Shown piece by piece: positions 21,790 through 31,766 of a stretch of DNA of 64,000 nucleotides. The notes under the pieces are model-generated. The model ran no database searches and was not told the DNA's origin. It saw only the letters and a program-made list of their open reading frames with translations. The stretch covers positions 1-64,000 of the forward strand of contig JANIIK010000776.1 of NCBI GenBank assembly GCA_027704905.1. Direction: 5' to 3'. This DNA is from Muraenolepis orangiensis. Its lineage: Eukaryota; Chordata; Actinopteri; Gadiformes; Muraenolepididae. How positions within the stretch are numbered: the stretch's first letter is position 1; every line of letters starts with the position of its first letter. A program made the position numbers and the translations under genes.

Positions 21790-24700
21790 CTATTTACAGT
21801 GACAGGTACCATGAGTATCAAACAGCATGTCACCCAGCCGAGTTTTAAAATGATGCAGGGGAACCAAAGTGCTCAGTTTTAAACATTTTTGCAGACTGTT
21901 CCAAGTTAGTGGAGCTGCACAACTAAAAGCTTTCTTCCCTAAGACAGTCCTAGCACTTGGCACATTTAATAAAACCACATCATGAGATCTCAGGCAATAA
22001 GTACTTTCAATTCGTCGAGAGATCAGAGAGCAGATATAAGAAGGTAGTTTACCCAGCATGGCTTTGTAGATGAACATGTACCAATGACTGAGCCTCCGTA
22101 CAGTGAGTGAAGGAAGACCTGCCCTGGCATACAGGGTACAGTGATGAGTAAGTGCTTTACAGTTAGTAACAAATCTCAGAGCACTGTGATAGGCAGCATC
22201 TAACTTTTCCAGGTAATGGGCAGGTGCATTCATATAAATCAAATCACCATAGTCCAGCACAGGTAAAAAGGTCACAGTGACTAGCCTTTTCCTGGCTTCA
22301 AATGAGAAACAGGACTTGTTTCTAAAAAAGAAACCTAGCCTAACCCTCAGCTTTTTAAGCAGATGAATGACCTGAAGTTTAAAAGAGAGACAATCATCAA
22401 GCCAGATACCAAGGTATTTATAACAGGTAACCACGTCAAGTACTTGTCCTTGCATAGTAACAATATCGAAAGCAGTCTCTGGAGTCTTTTTAGCTTTTGA
22501 AAAGAGCATTACCTTGGTTTTCTCAACATTTAAAAGAAGCTTAAGCTCAGCGAGCTGCATCTGAATAATGTTAAAAGCAGCCTGTAATTTAACAACAGCC
22601 TCCTTAATGGAGGGACCTGCACAATACATCACGGTATCATCCGCATAAAAATGTAAAGTAGCTTCATCCACATTTTCACCTAAACTGTTGATATAGATGG
22701 AAAATAAAAGTGGACCTAAAACAGAACCTTGGGGAACACCATTAGCAATGTTCAACCACTCAGAAGTAAGCCCATCAAAGTGAACACATTGGGACCTTTC
22801 AGAGAGGTAGTTCACAAACCACCCCACTGCATGGCTGGATATGCCAATACTGAGTAGCCTCTGCTTTAAGATGCGATGATCGACGGTATCAAACGCTTTG
22901 GAAAGGTCAATAAATAGGGCTGCACAACTCTGCTTATTATCTAAAATACTCGCCATATCATTCACCACTTTCATTGTCGCAGTGATGGTGCTATGTTTCT
23001 TTCTGAAACCTGACTGATATTTAGACAGGATATCATTTTTACATAAAAACTCCTTTACTTGTTCACTCACTAGGCGTTCGAGCACCTTCGCCAGAACTGA
23101 CAATTTAGAGATTGGCCTGTAGTTATTTAAAATAGTTGCCTCCCCTCCTTTTAGTAATGGCAAGACATAAGCTGCCTTCCATACTTTTGGAATTGCATTT
23201 GTGCTGAGGGAGAGGTTAAAAAGAGTAGTGAGAGGTGGAGCAATAAAATCTGCAGCTATCTTTAAAAAGAAAGGTTCTACATTGTCCGGGCCAGCCGGTT
23301 TCTTAGGATCTAACTTAGATAATGCTTCATGAACAACATTTACAGTAAAAGGAGTAAAACTGAAAGGGTTTCCCAAACCAAATTGTTCAGAGTCACGGAT
23401 TGAGGTGTTCACAGAAGCAGAGTTAGTCACAGAATCAAACATAGACCCGCAGGACACAAAATGCTTATTAAAGCAATTTAGCATAGTGGCCCTGTCCGAT
23501 ATAGTGCCAGATGCTGTGGTAAGGCACGGAGGTAGCTCATTACGGATTTCACCGGTGGATATCGATTTTATGGCTTTCCAAAACTTCCTAGGATTATTTA
23601 GGTTTTCTGTGGTAACTGACAGATAGTACTTAGACTTTGCACTTTTGACATGTGAAGTGAAGCTATTCCTAAGCTGCCTAAAACGCAGCCATTCTACCTC
23701 TGAGCCTGATTTCCTAGCCTTTGCCCAGGCCTTGTTTCTCTCATACAGGAGACTAGACAGTTCAGCAGAAAACCAAGGATTGTCTCGTCCCTTTACTCTA
23801 AATGTACGCAGGGGTGCGTGTCTATCAATGATCGCCATAAAACCAAGATAAAAATAAGACCATGCAGTTTCTACATCAGGACACAGATCGATTCTTCCCC
23901 AATCAAACCCAAACAGATCATGAACAAAACCGAGCTCCACAAAATGTTTTGTGTCTCTCTTAATAATAATACGAGGTTTAACCTTTTGGACCTTTGTGTC
24001 CCTAATTGTGGCTACAACACAGTGGTCACTCACATCATTCGCAAATACTCCCACAGATGAGTATTTATGGGGAACATTAGTTAGAATGAGATCAATTAGG
24101 GAGGATTTATTTGGGGACTTAATGTTAGGGCGAGTAGGACTGTCAACAATCTGAGTAATATTCAATGAGATACAAAGGTTTTTAAAATCCTCTGATACTG
24201 CAGTTAACCAGTCCCAGTTAAAATCTCCAAGTAGCACTATTTCCTTGTAGTCTAGTTGAGCTAAAAGATTAGCCAACGAAGACAAGGAGTCCTTGACAGC
24301 TGAGGGGGGTCTGTAACAGCCCACCACCATGACCTGTTGACCCTTTGCTACTTCGATATTTAAGGCTAAAAATTCTAGCTGTTTACTGATCGATTTGGAA
24401 ACCATCTTGGTTACACAAAACTTATTTTTCACATAAATGGCAACGCCACCACCTTTATTAGGTCTGTCGGTACGATATACACTGTAACCATTTAAGGATA
24501 TGTCAGAGGCCAATATGGATTTATTTAGCCACGTTTCTGACAAGACAATGACATCAGCGTCAGTCGAGCTCGCCCAAATGCGGACAAAATCTAGTTTACC
24601 TAACAGACTGCGCACATTTAAGTGGATGAAACCCAGCCCAGACCTAGAATTAAAGTCAGCAGGAGTAGCGATCTGACTACTACTTCTGGGCGGTCCAGGG

Positions 24701-24855
24701 TTAGGTTGTACATTTCCTGATAGCAATAATAACAGGAAAACCAGGCATCTTTTCCTCTTAATCGACACACATACATTATCATCTTCTTTAAAATCACCAG
24801 CAAAGTCTGTGAAAGTGTGATTAGAGCTCAAGAAGCAGTCCTGAAGAACCATCAT
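21790..24855 (-). CDS. LINE ORF2-type protein: APE endonuclease plus reverse transcriptase
   Basis: Intact frame of 1021 codons. The first ATG (24855-24853) was chosen; the frame extends nine codons upstream with no ATG before an in-frame TAG at 24883-24885. Residues 33-36 are basic (KRKR), 38-45 hydrophobic, and 48-55 read NVQPNPGP, a degenerate 2A-like motif. The endonuclease spans about 75-280: HLNVRS (78-83), SETW (106-109), YRTDRP (127-132), GCYRPP (179-184), GDFNWD (210-215) and SDH (276-278). The reverse transcriptase spans about 555-830: GFRKKHST (616-623), FIDLSKAFD (motif A, 648-656), GVPQGSVLGP (motif B, 706-715), YADD (motif C, 737-740) and YKYLG (812-816). A CR1/L2-style C-terminal region follows, with no RNase H. 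By family knowledge it nicks target DNA and primes reverse transcription from the nick. All catalytic motifs look intact, so the copy is young or under recent selection. It is not a host gene. Confidence 0.94.
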   Translation of the reverse strand: MMVLQDCFLSSNHTFTDFAGDFKEDDNVCVSIKRKRCLVFLLLLLSGNVQPNPGPPRSSSQIATPADFNSRSGLGFIHLNVRSLLGKLDFVRIWASSTDADVIVLSETWLNKSILASDISLNGYSVYRTDRPNKGGGVAIYVKNKFCVTKMVSKSISKQLEFLALNIEVAKGQQVMVVGCYRPPSAVKDSLSSLANLLAQLDYKEIVLLGDFNWDWLTAVSEDFKNLCISLNITQIVDSPTRPNIKSPNKSSLIDLILTNVPHKYSSVGVFANDVSDHCVVATIRDTKVQKVKPRIIIKRDTKHFVELGFVHDLFGFDWGRIDLCPDVETAWSYFYLGFMAIIDRHAPLRTFRVKGRDNPWFSAELSSLLYERNKAWAKARKSGSEVEWLRFRQLRNSFTSHVKSAKSKYYLSVTTENLNNPRKFWKAIKSISTGEIRNELPPCLTTASGTISDRATMLNCFNKHFVSCGSMFDSVTNSASVNTSIRDSEQFGLGNPFSFTPFTVNVVHEALSKLDPKKPAGPDNVEPFFLKIAADFIAPPLTTLFNLSLSTNAIPKVWKAAYVLPLLKGGEATILNNYRPISKLSVLAKVLERLVSEQVKEFLCKNDILSKYQSGFRKKHSTITATMKVVNDMASILDNKQSCAALFIDLSKAFDTVDHRILKQRLLSIGISSHAVGWFVNYLSERSQCVHFDGLTSEWLNIANGVPQGSVLGPLLFSIYINSLGENVDEATLHFYADDTVMYCAGPSIKEAVVKLQAAFNIIQMQLAELKLLLNVEKTKVMLFSKAKKTPETAFDIVTMQGQVLDVVTCYKYLGIWLDDCLSFKLQVIHLLKKLRVRLGFFFRNKSCFSFEARKRLVTVTFLPVLDYGDLIYMNAPAHYLEKLDAAYHSALRFVTNCKALTHHCTLYARAGLPSLTVRRLSHWYMFIYKAMLGKLPSYICSLISRRIESTYCLRSHDVVLLNVPSARTVLGKKAFSCAAPLTWNSLQKCLKLSTLVPLHHFKTRLGDMLFDTHGTCHCK
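24691..24714 (-). other. 2A-like motif (NVQPNPGP) in the LINE N terminus
   Basis: These codons encode NVQPNPGP directly after a basic and leucine-rich stretch. The 2A ribosome-skipping consensus is D-V/I-E-x-N-P-G-P, and 2A-like sequences are reported near the N termini of some APE-type LINEs. Here NPGP is complete, but the Asp is Asn and the Glu is Gln, so activity may be weak or lost. Confidence 0.6.
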
Positions 24856-27800
24856 AGCAGGCAAGTGAAAAAGACAATGTGCCTATTTCGGATGGGAGAT
24901 GGAGTGTGTGTGGGGGTCAGGACCAGTGCTTTTAGTCATACACACATCCGACATTGAGTGCCTATTTTCGGATTGGAGATAGAGTGTGTGGGGGTCAGGA
25001 CCAGTGCTCATTGTCATACACTTATCCAACATTGTGTTCCTATATTCGGATTGGAGATGGAGTGTGTGGGGGTCAGGACCAGTGCTCATAGTCATACACT
25101 TATCCGACATTGTGTGCCTATATTCGGATTGGAGAATGAGTGTTTGTGGGGGTCAGGACCAGTGCATTTAGTCAAACATTCATCCAAAATTGAGTGCCTA
25201 TATTCGGATTGGAGATGGAGTGTGTGTGGTGTCAGGACCAGTTCTCATAGTCTTACACTTATCCGACATTGTGTGCCAATATTCGGATTGGAGATGGAAT
25301 GTGTGTGGGTCAGGAACAGTGCTCATAGTCATACACTTATCCGACATTGAGTGCTTATTTTTGGATGGGAAATGGAGTGTGTGTGGGGGTCAGTACCAAT
25401 GCTTTTAGTCAAACACTCATCCGACAGTTTGTGCCCATATTCGGATTGGAGATGGACTGTGTGTGGGGGTGAGGACCAGTGCTTTTAGTCTTACAATCAT
25501 CCGACATTGAGTGCCTATATTCAAATTGGTGATGGAGTGTGTGTGGGGTCAGGACCAGTGCTCATAGTCATACACTCATCTGACATTGTGTGGCTATATT
25601 CGGATTGGAGATGGAGTTTGTGTGGGGGTGAGGACCAGTGCTTTTATTCAAACATACATCCGACATTGTGTGCCTATTTTCGGATTGGAGATGGAGTGTG
25701 TGGGGGTCAGGACCAGTGCTCATTGTCATACACTTATCCAACATTGTGTGCCTATATTCGGATTGGAGATGGAGTGTGTGGGGGTCAGGACCAGTGCTCA
25801 TAGTCATACACTTATCCGACATTGTGTGCTTATATTCCGATTGGAGATGGAGTTTGTGTGGGGGTGAGGACCAGTGCTTTTAGTTAAACATTCATCCGAC
25901 AATGTGTGCCTATATTCGGATTGGAGTTGGAGTGTGTGTGGGGGTGAGGACCAGTGCTTGTAGTCAAACATTCATCCGACATTGTGTGCCTATATTCGGA
26001 TTGGAGATGGAGTGTGTGTGGTGGTCAGGACCAGTGCTTTTAGTCATACACACATCCGACATTGAGTGCCTATTTTCGGATTGGAGATGGAGTGTGTGGG
26101 GGTCAGGACCAGTGCTCAAAGTCATACACTTATCCAACATTGTGTGCTTATATTCCAATTGGAGATGGAGTTTGTGTGGGGGTGAGGACCAGTGCTTTTA
26201 TTCAAACATTCATCCAACATTGTGTGCCTATATTCGGATTGGTGATGGAGTGTGTGTGGGGGTCAGGACCAGTGCTTTTAGTCATACACACATCCGACAT
26301 TGAGTGCCTATATTCGGATTGGAGATGGAGTGTGTGTGGTGTCAGGACCAGTTCTCATAGTCTTACACTTATCCGACATTGTGTGCCAATATTCGAATTG
26401 GAGATGGAATGTGTGTGGGTCAGGAACAGTGCTCATAGTCATACACTTATCCGACATTGAGTGCTTATTTTTCAATGGGAAATGGAGTGTGTGTGGGGGT
26501 CAGTACCAGTGCTTTTAGTCTTACAATCATCCAACATTGAGTGCCTATATTCGGATTGGAGATGGAGTGTGTGTGGGGTCAGGACCAGTGCTCATAGTCA
26601 TACACTCATCTGACATTGTGTGGCTATATTCGGATTGGAGATGGAGTTTGTGTGGGGGTGAGGACCAGTGCTTTTATTCAAACATACATCCAACATTGTG
26701 TGCCTATATTCGGATTGGAGATGGAGTGTGTGGGGGTCAGGACCAGTGCTCATAGTCATACACTTATCCAACATTGTGTGCTTATATTCCGATTGGAGAT
26801 GGAGTTTGTGTGAGGGTGAGGACCAGTGCTTTTAGTTAAACATTCATCCGACAATGTGTGCCTATATTCGGATTGGAGTTGGAGTGTGTGTGGGGGTCAG
26901 GTCCAGTGCTTTTAGTCATACACACATCCGACATTGAGTGCCTATTTTCGGATTGGAGATGGAGTGTGTGGTGGTCAGGACCAGTGCTCATTGTCATACA
27001 CTTATCCAACATTGTGTGCCTATATTCGGATTGGAGATGGAGTTTGTGTGGGGGTGAGGACCAGTGCTTTTATTCAAACGTTCATCCGACATTGTGTGCC
27101 TATATTCGGATTGGAGATGGAGTGTGTGGGGGTCAGGACCAGTGCTCATAGTCATACACTTATCCGACATTGTGTGCTTATATTCCGATTGGAGATGGAG
27201 TTTGTGTGTGGGTGAGGACCAGTGCTTTTAGTTAAACATTCATCCGACAATGTGTGCCTATATTCGGATTGGAGTTGGAGTGTGTGTGGGGGTGAGGACC
27301 AGTGCTTGTAGTCAAACATTCATCCGACATTGTGTGCCTATATTCGGATTGGAGATGGAGTGTGTGGGGGTCAGGACCAGTGCTCATTGTCATACACTTA
27401 TCCGACATTGTGTGCCTATATTCGGATTGGCGATGGAGTGTGTGTGGTGGTCAGGACCAGTGCTTTTAGTCATACACACATCCGACATTGAGTGCCCATA
27501 TTCGGATTGGAGATGGAGTGTGTGTGGGGGTGAGGACCAGTGCTTTTAGTCATACAATCGTCCGACATTGAGTGCCTATATTCGGATTGGAGATGGAGTG
27601 TGTGTGGGTCAGTAACAGTGCTCATAGTCATACACTCATCCGACATTGTGTGGCTATATTTCGATTGAAGATGGAGTGTGTGTGGGGGTGAGGACCAGTG
27701 CTTTTAGTCAAACATTCATCCGACATTGTGTGCCTATATTCGGATTGGAGATTGAGTGTGTGTGGGGGTGAGGACCTGTGCTTGTAGTCAAACATTCATC

Positions 27801-28289
27801 CGACATTGTGTGCCTATATTCGGATTGGAGATGGAGTGTGTGTGGGGGTCAGGACCAGTGCTTTTAGTCATACACACATCCGAAATTGAGTGCCTATTTT
27901 CGGATTGGAGATGGAGTTTGTGTGGGGGTGAGGACCAGTGGTTTTAGTTAAACATTCATCCGACAATGTGTGCCTATATTCGGATTGGAGTTGGAGTGTG
28001 TGTGGGGGTCAGGACCAGTGCTTTTAGTCATACACACATCCAACATTGAGTGCCTATATTCGGATTGGAGATGGACTGTGTGGGGGTCAGGACCAGTGCT
28101 CATAGTCATACACTTTTCCGACATTGTGTGCCTATATTCGGATTGGAGATGGAGTGTGTGTGGGGATGAGGACCAGTGCTTTTAGTCATACAATCGTCCG
28201 ACATTGAGTGCCTATATTCGGATTGGAGATGGAGTGTGTAGGGTCAGTGCCAGTGCTCATAGTCATACACTTATCCAACATTGTGTGCC

Positions 28290-31200
28290 TTTATTCGGAT
28301 TGGAGAGGGAGTGTGTGTGGGAGTCAGGACCAGTGCTTTTAGTCAAACATTCATCCGACATTGAGTGCCTATTTCGGATGGGAGATGGAGTGTGTGTGGG
28401 AGTCAGGACCAGTGCTTTTAGTCAAACATACATCCGACATTGTGTGCCTATATTCGGATTGGAGTTGGAGTGTGTGTGGGGGTCAGGTCCAGTGCTTTTA
28501 GTCATACACACATCCGACATTGAGTGCCTATTTTCAGATTGGAGATGGAGTGTGTGGGGGTCAGGACCAGTGCTCATTGTCATACACTTATCCAACATTG
28601 TGTTCCTATATTCGGATTGGAGATGGAGTGTGTGGGGGTCAGGACCAGTTCTCATAGTCATACACTTATCCGACATTGTGTGCCTATATTCGGATTGGAG
28701 AATGAGTGTTTGTGGGGGTCAGGACCAGTGCATTTAGTCAAACATTCATCCGAAATTGAGTGCCTATATTCGGTTTGGAGATGGAGTGTGTGTGGTGTCA
28801 GGACCAGTTCTCATAGTCTTACACTTATCCGACATTGTGTGCCAATATTCGGATTGGAGATGGAATGTGTGTGGGTCAGGAACAGTGCTCATAGTCATAC
28901 ACTTATCCGACATTGTGTGCTTATATTCCGAGTGGAGATGGAGTTTGTGTGAGGGTGAGGACCAGTGCTTTTAGTTAAACATTCATCCGACAATGTGTGC
29001 CTATATTCGGATTGGAGTTGGAGTGTGTGTGGGGGTCAGGTCCAGTGCTTTTAGTCATACACACATCCGACATTGAGTGCCTATTTTCGGATTGGAGATG
29101 GAGTGTGTGGTGGTCAGGACCAGTGCTCATTGTCATACACTTATCCAACATTGTGTGCCTATATTCGGATTGGAGATGGAGTTTGTGTGGGGGTGAGGAC
29201 CAGTGCTTTTATTCAAACATTCATCCGACATTGTGTGCCTATATTCGGATTGGTGATGGAGTGTGTGTGGGGGTCAGGACCAGTGCTTTTAGTCATACAC
29301 TTATCCGACATTGTGTGCCTATATTCGGATTGGAGAATGAGTGTTTGTGGGGGTCAGGACCAGTGCATTTAGTCAAACATTCATCCGAAATTGAGTGCCT
29401 ATATTCGGTTTGGAGATGGAGTGTGTGTGGTGTCAGGACCAGTTCTCATAGTCTTACACTTATCCGACATTGTGTGCCAATATTCGGATTGGAGATGGAA
29501 TGTGTGTGGGTCAGGAACAGTGCTCATAGTCATACACTTATCCGACAATGTGTGCTTATATTCCGAGTGGAGATGGAGTTTGTGTGAGGGTGAGGACCAG
29601 TGCTTTTAGTTAAACATTCATCCGACAATGTGTGCCTATATTCGGATTGGAGTTGGAGTGTGTGTGGGGGTCAGGTCCAGTGCTTTTAGTCATACACACA
29701 TCCGACATTGAGTGCCTATTTTCGGATTGGAGATGGAGTGTGTGGTGGTCAGGACCAGTGCTCATTGTCATACACTTATCCAACATTGTGTGCCTATATT
29801 CGGATTGGAGATGGAGTTTGTGTGGGGGTGAGGACCAGTGATTTTATTCAAACATTCATCCGACATTGTGTGCCTATATTCGGATTGGTGATGGAGTGTG
29901 TGTGGGGGTCAGGACCAGTGCTTTTAGTCATACACACATCCGACATTGAGTGCCTATTTTCGGATTGGAGATAGAGTGTGTGGGGGTCAGGACCAGTGCT
30001 CATTGTCATACACTTATCCAACATTGTGTTCCTATATTCGGATTGGAGATGGAATGTGTGTGGGTCAGGAACAGTGCTCATAGTCATACACTTATCCGAC
30101 ATTGAGTGCTTATTTTTGGATGGGAAATGGAGTGTGTGTGGGGGTCAGTACCAATGCTTTTAGTCAAACACTCATCCGACAGTTTGTGCCCATATTCGGA
30201 TTGGAGATGGACTGTGTGTGGGGGTGAGGACCAGTGCTTTTAGTCTTACAATCATCCGATATTGAGTGCCTATATTCAAATTGGTGATGGAGTGTGTGTG
30301 GGGTCAGGACCAGTGCTCATAGTCATACACTCATCTGACATTGTGTGGCTATATTCGGATTGGAGATGGAGTTTGTGTGGGGGTGAGGACCAGTGCTTTT
30401 ATTCAAACATACATCCGACATTGTGTGCCTATTTTCGGATTGGAGATGGAGTGTGTGGGGGTCAGGACCAGTGCTCATTGTCATACACTTATCCAACATT
30501 GTGTGCCTATATTCGGATTGGAGATGGAGTGTGTGGGGGTCAGGACCAGTGCTCATAGTCATACACTTATCCGACATTGTGTGCTTATATTCCGATTGGA
30601 GATGGAGTTTGTGTGGGGGTGAGGACCAGTGCTTTTAGTTAAACATTCATCCGAAAATGTGTGCCTATATTCGGATAGGAGTTGGAGTGTGTGTGGGGGT
30701 GAGGACCAGTGCTTGTAGTCAAACATTCATCCGACATTGTGTGCCTATATTCGGATTGGAGATGGAGTGTGTGTGGTGGTCAGGACCAGTGCTTTTAGTC
30801 ATACACACATCCGACATTGAGTGCCTATTTTCGGATTGGAGATGGAGTGTGTGGGGGTCAGGACCAGTGCTCAAAGTCATACACTTATCCAACATTGTGT
30901 GCTTATATTCCAATTGGAGATGGAGTTTGTGTGGGGGTGAGGACCAGTGCTTTTATTCAAACATTCATCCAACATTGTGTGCCTATATTCGGATTGGTGA
31001 TGGAGTGTGTGTGGGGGTCAGGACCAGTGCTTTTAGTCATACACACATCCGACATTGAGTGCCTATATTCGGATTGGAGATGGAGTGTGTGGGGGTCAGG
31101 ACCAGTGCTCAAAGTCATACACTTATCCGACATTGTGTGCCTATATTCGGATTGGAGAATGAGTGTTTGTGGGGGTCAGGACCAGTGCATTTAGTCAAAC

Positions 31201-31740
31201 ATTCATCTGACATTGAGTGCCTATATTCGGATTGGAGATGGAGTGTGTGTGGTGTCAGGACCAGTTCTCATAGTCTTACACTTATCCGACATTGTGTGCC
31301 AATATTCGGATTGGAGATGGAATGTGTGTGGGTCAGGAACAGTGCTCATAGTCATACACTTATCCGACATTGAGTGCTTATTTTTCAATGGGAAATGGAG
31401 TGTGTGTGGGGGTCAGTACCAGTGCTTTTAGTCTTACAATCATCCAACATTGAGTGCCTATATTCGGATTGGAGATGGAGTGTGTGTGGGGTCAGGACCA
31501 GTGCTCATAGTCATACACTCATCTGACATTGTGTGGCTATATTCGGATTGGAGATGGAGTTTGTGTGGGGGTGAGGACCAGTGCTTTTATTCAAACATAC
31601 ATCCAACATTGTGTGCCTATATTCGGATTGGAGATGGAGTGTGTGGGGGTCAGGACCAGTGCTCATAGTCATACACTTATCCAACATTGTGTGCTTATAT
31701 TCCGATTGGAGATGGAGTTTGTGTGAGGGTGAGGACCAGT
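28290..31740 (+). repeat. Large block, copy C of three (both insertion sites empty)
   Basis: The left part matches copy B at offset 7642 bp and copy A at 11122 bp. From 30262 onward it matches 18816-20290 at 11446 bp and 25507 onward at 4755 bp. At about 28686 it lacks the 74-bp L2/SINE tail, and at 29268 it lacks the LINE. It therefore provides independent empty alleles for both insertions. Confidence 0.83.
28656..29925 (+). repeat. Tandem higher-order repeat, 635-bp period (8 monomers)
   Basis: 28656-29290 is followed directly by 29291-29925 at offset 635 bp. Both contain the attcggtttggagatgg unit and the ttccgagtggagatgg unit. Differences are single bases, for example tccgacattgtg against tccgacaatgtg at 28911 and 29546, and accagtgctttta against accagtgatttta at about 29840. 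Confidence 0.87.
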
Positions 31741-31766
31741 GCTTTTAGTTAAACATTCATCCGACA

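Larger units (their letters stand above)
21627..24872 (-). mobile_element. CR1/L2/Rex1-like non-LTR retrotransposon (LINE), 3' part with intact ORF
   Basis: About 3.25 kb of non-satellite DNA on the minus strand. In element orientation it runs from 17 bp upstream of the first ATG, through one intact EN-RT frame, to a 163-bp 3' UTR. The UTR contains a hairpin and AATAAA, and the element ends in a short caaacaaaca tail. There is no ORF1 and no 5' UTR, so the element is 5'-truncated or a form without them. The satellite resumes at about 24873 as gacaatgtgcc. A perfect 14-bp gatggagtgtgtgt lies at both edges (21613-21626 and 24898-24911), but 25 bp of variant satellite separate the second copy from the element, so it is not a clean target-site duplication. 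Domain order (APE-type endonuclease, RT, no RNase H) places it in the Jockey/CR1 group; the exact family is not resolved. Confidence 0.93.
20660..27150 (+). repeat. Large block, copy B of three (interrupted by the LINE)
   Basis: The part before the LINE matches copy A at offset 3406-3480 bp and copy C at 7642 bp. The part after it matches copy A at 6691 bp, then at 6533 bp from about 26300, which implies a two-monomer (158 bp) deletion in this copy. The change from 3406 to 6691 gives a net insertion of 3285 bp for the LINE and its junction sequence. Confidence 0.83.

Noticed and set aside
23405..24154. Plus-strand open frames of 67-80 codons inside the LINE
   Set aside because: They lie antisense to the intact EN-RT frame and have no recognisable domain; chance frames.
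24618..24803. 61-codon minus-strand frame overlapping the LINE N terminus
   Set aside because: Alternative frame of the EN-RT ORF. It is too short and in the wrong place to be ORF1, and no ORF1-type motif is present.
24856..24864. Start of the LINE ORF at TTG (24864)
   Set aside because: A eukaryotic LINE more plausibly uses the ATG three codons downstream at 24855. The upstream extension has no ATG before the stop.
21613..24911. The 14-bp gatggagtgtgtgt at both LINE edges as a target-site duplication
   Set aside because: The 14-mer occurs in hundreds of monomers, and on the right side it is separated from the element by 25 bp of satellite. It is not evidence of a target-site duplication by itself.
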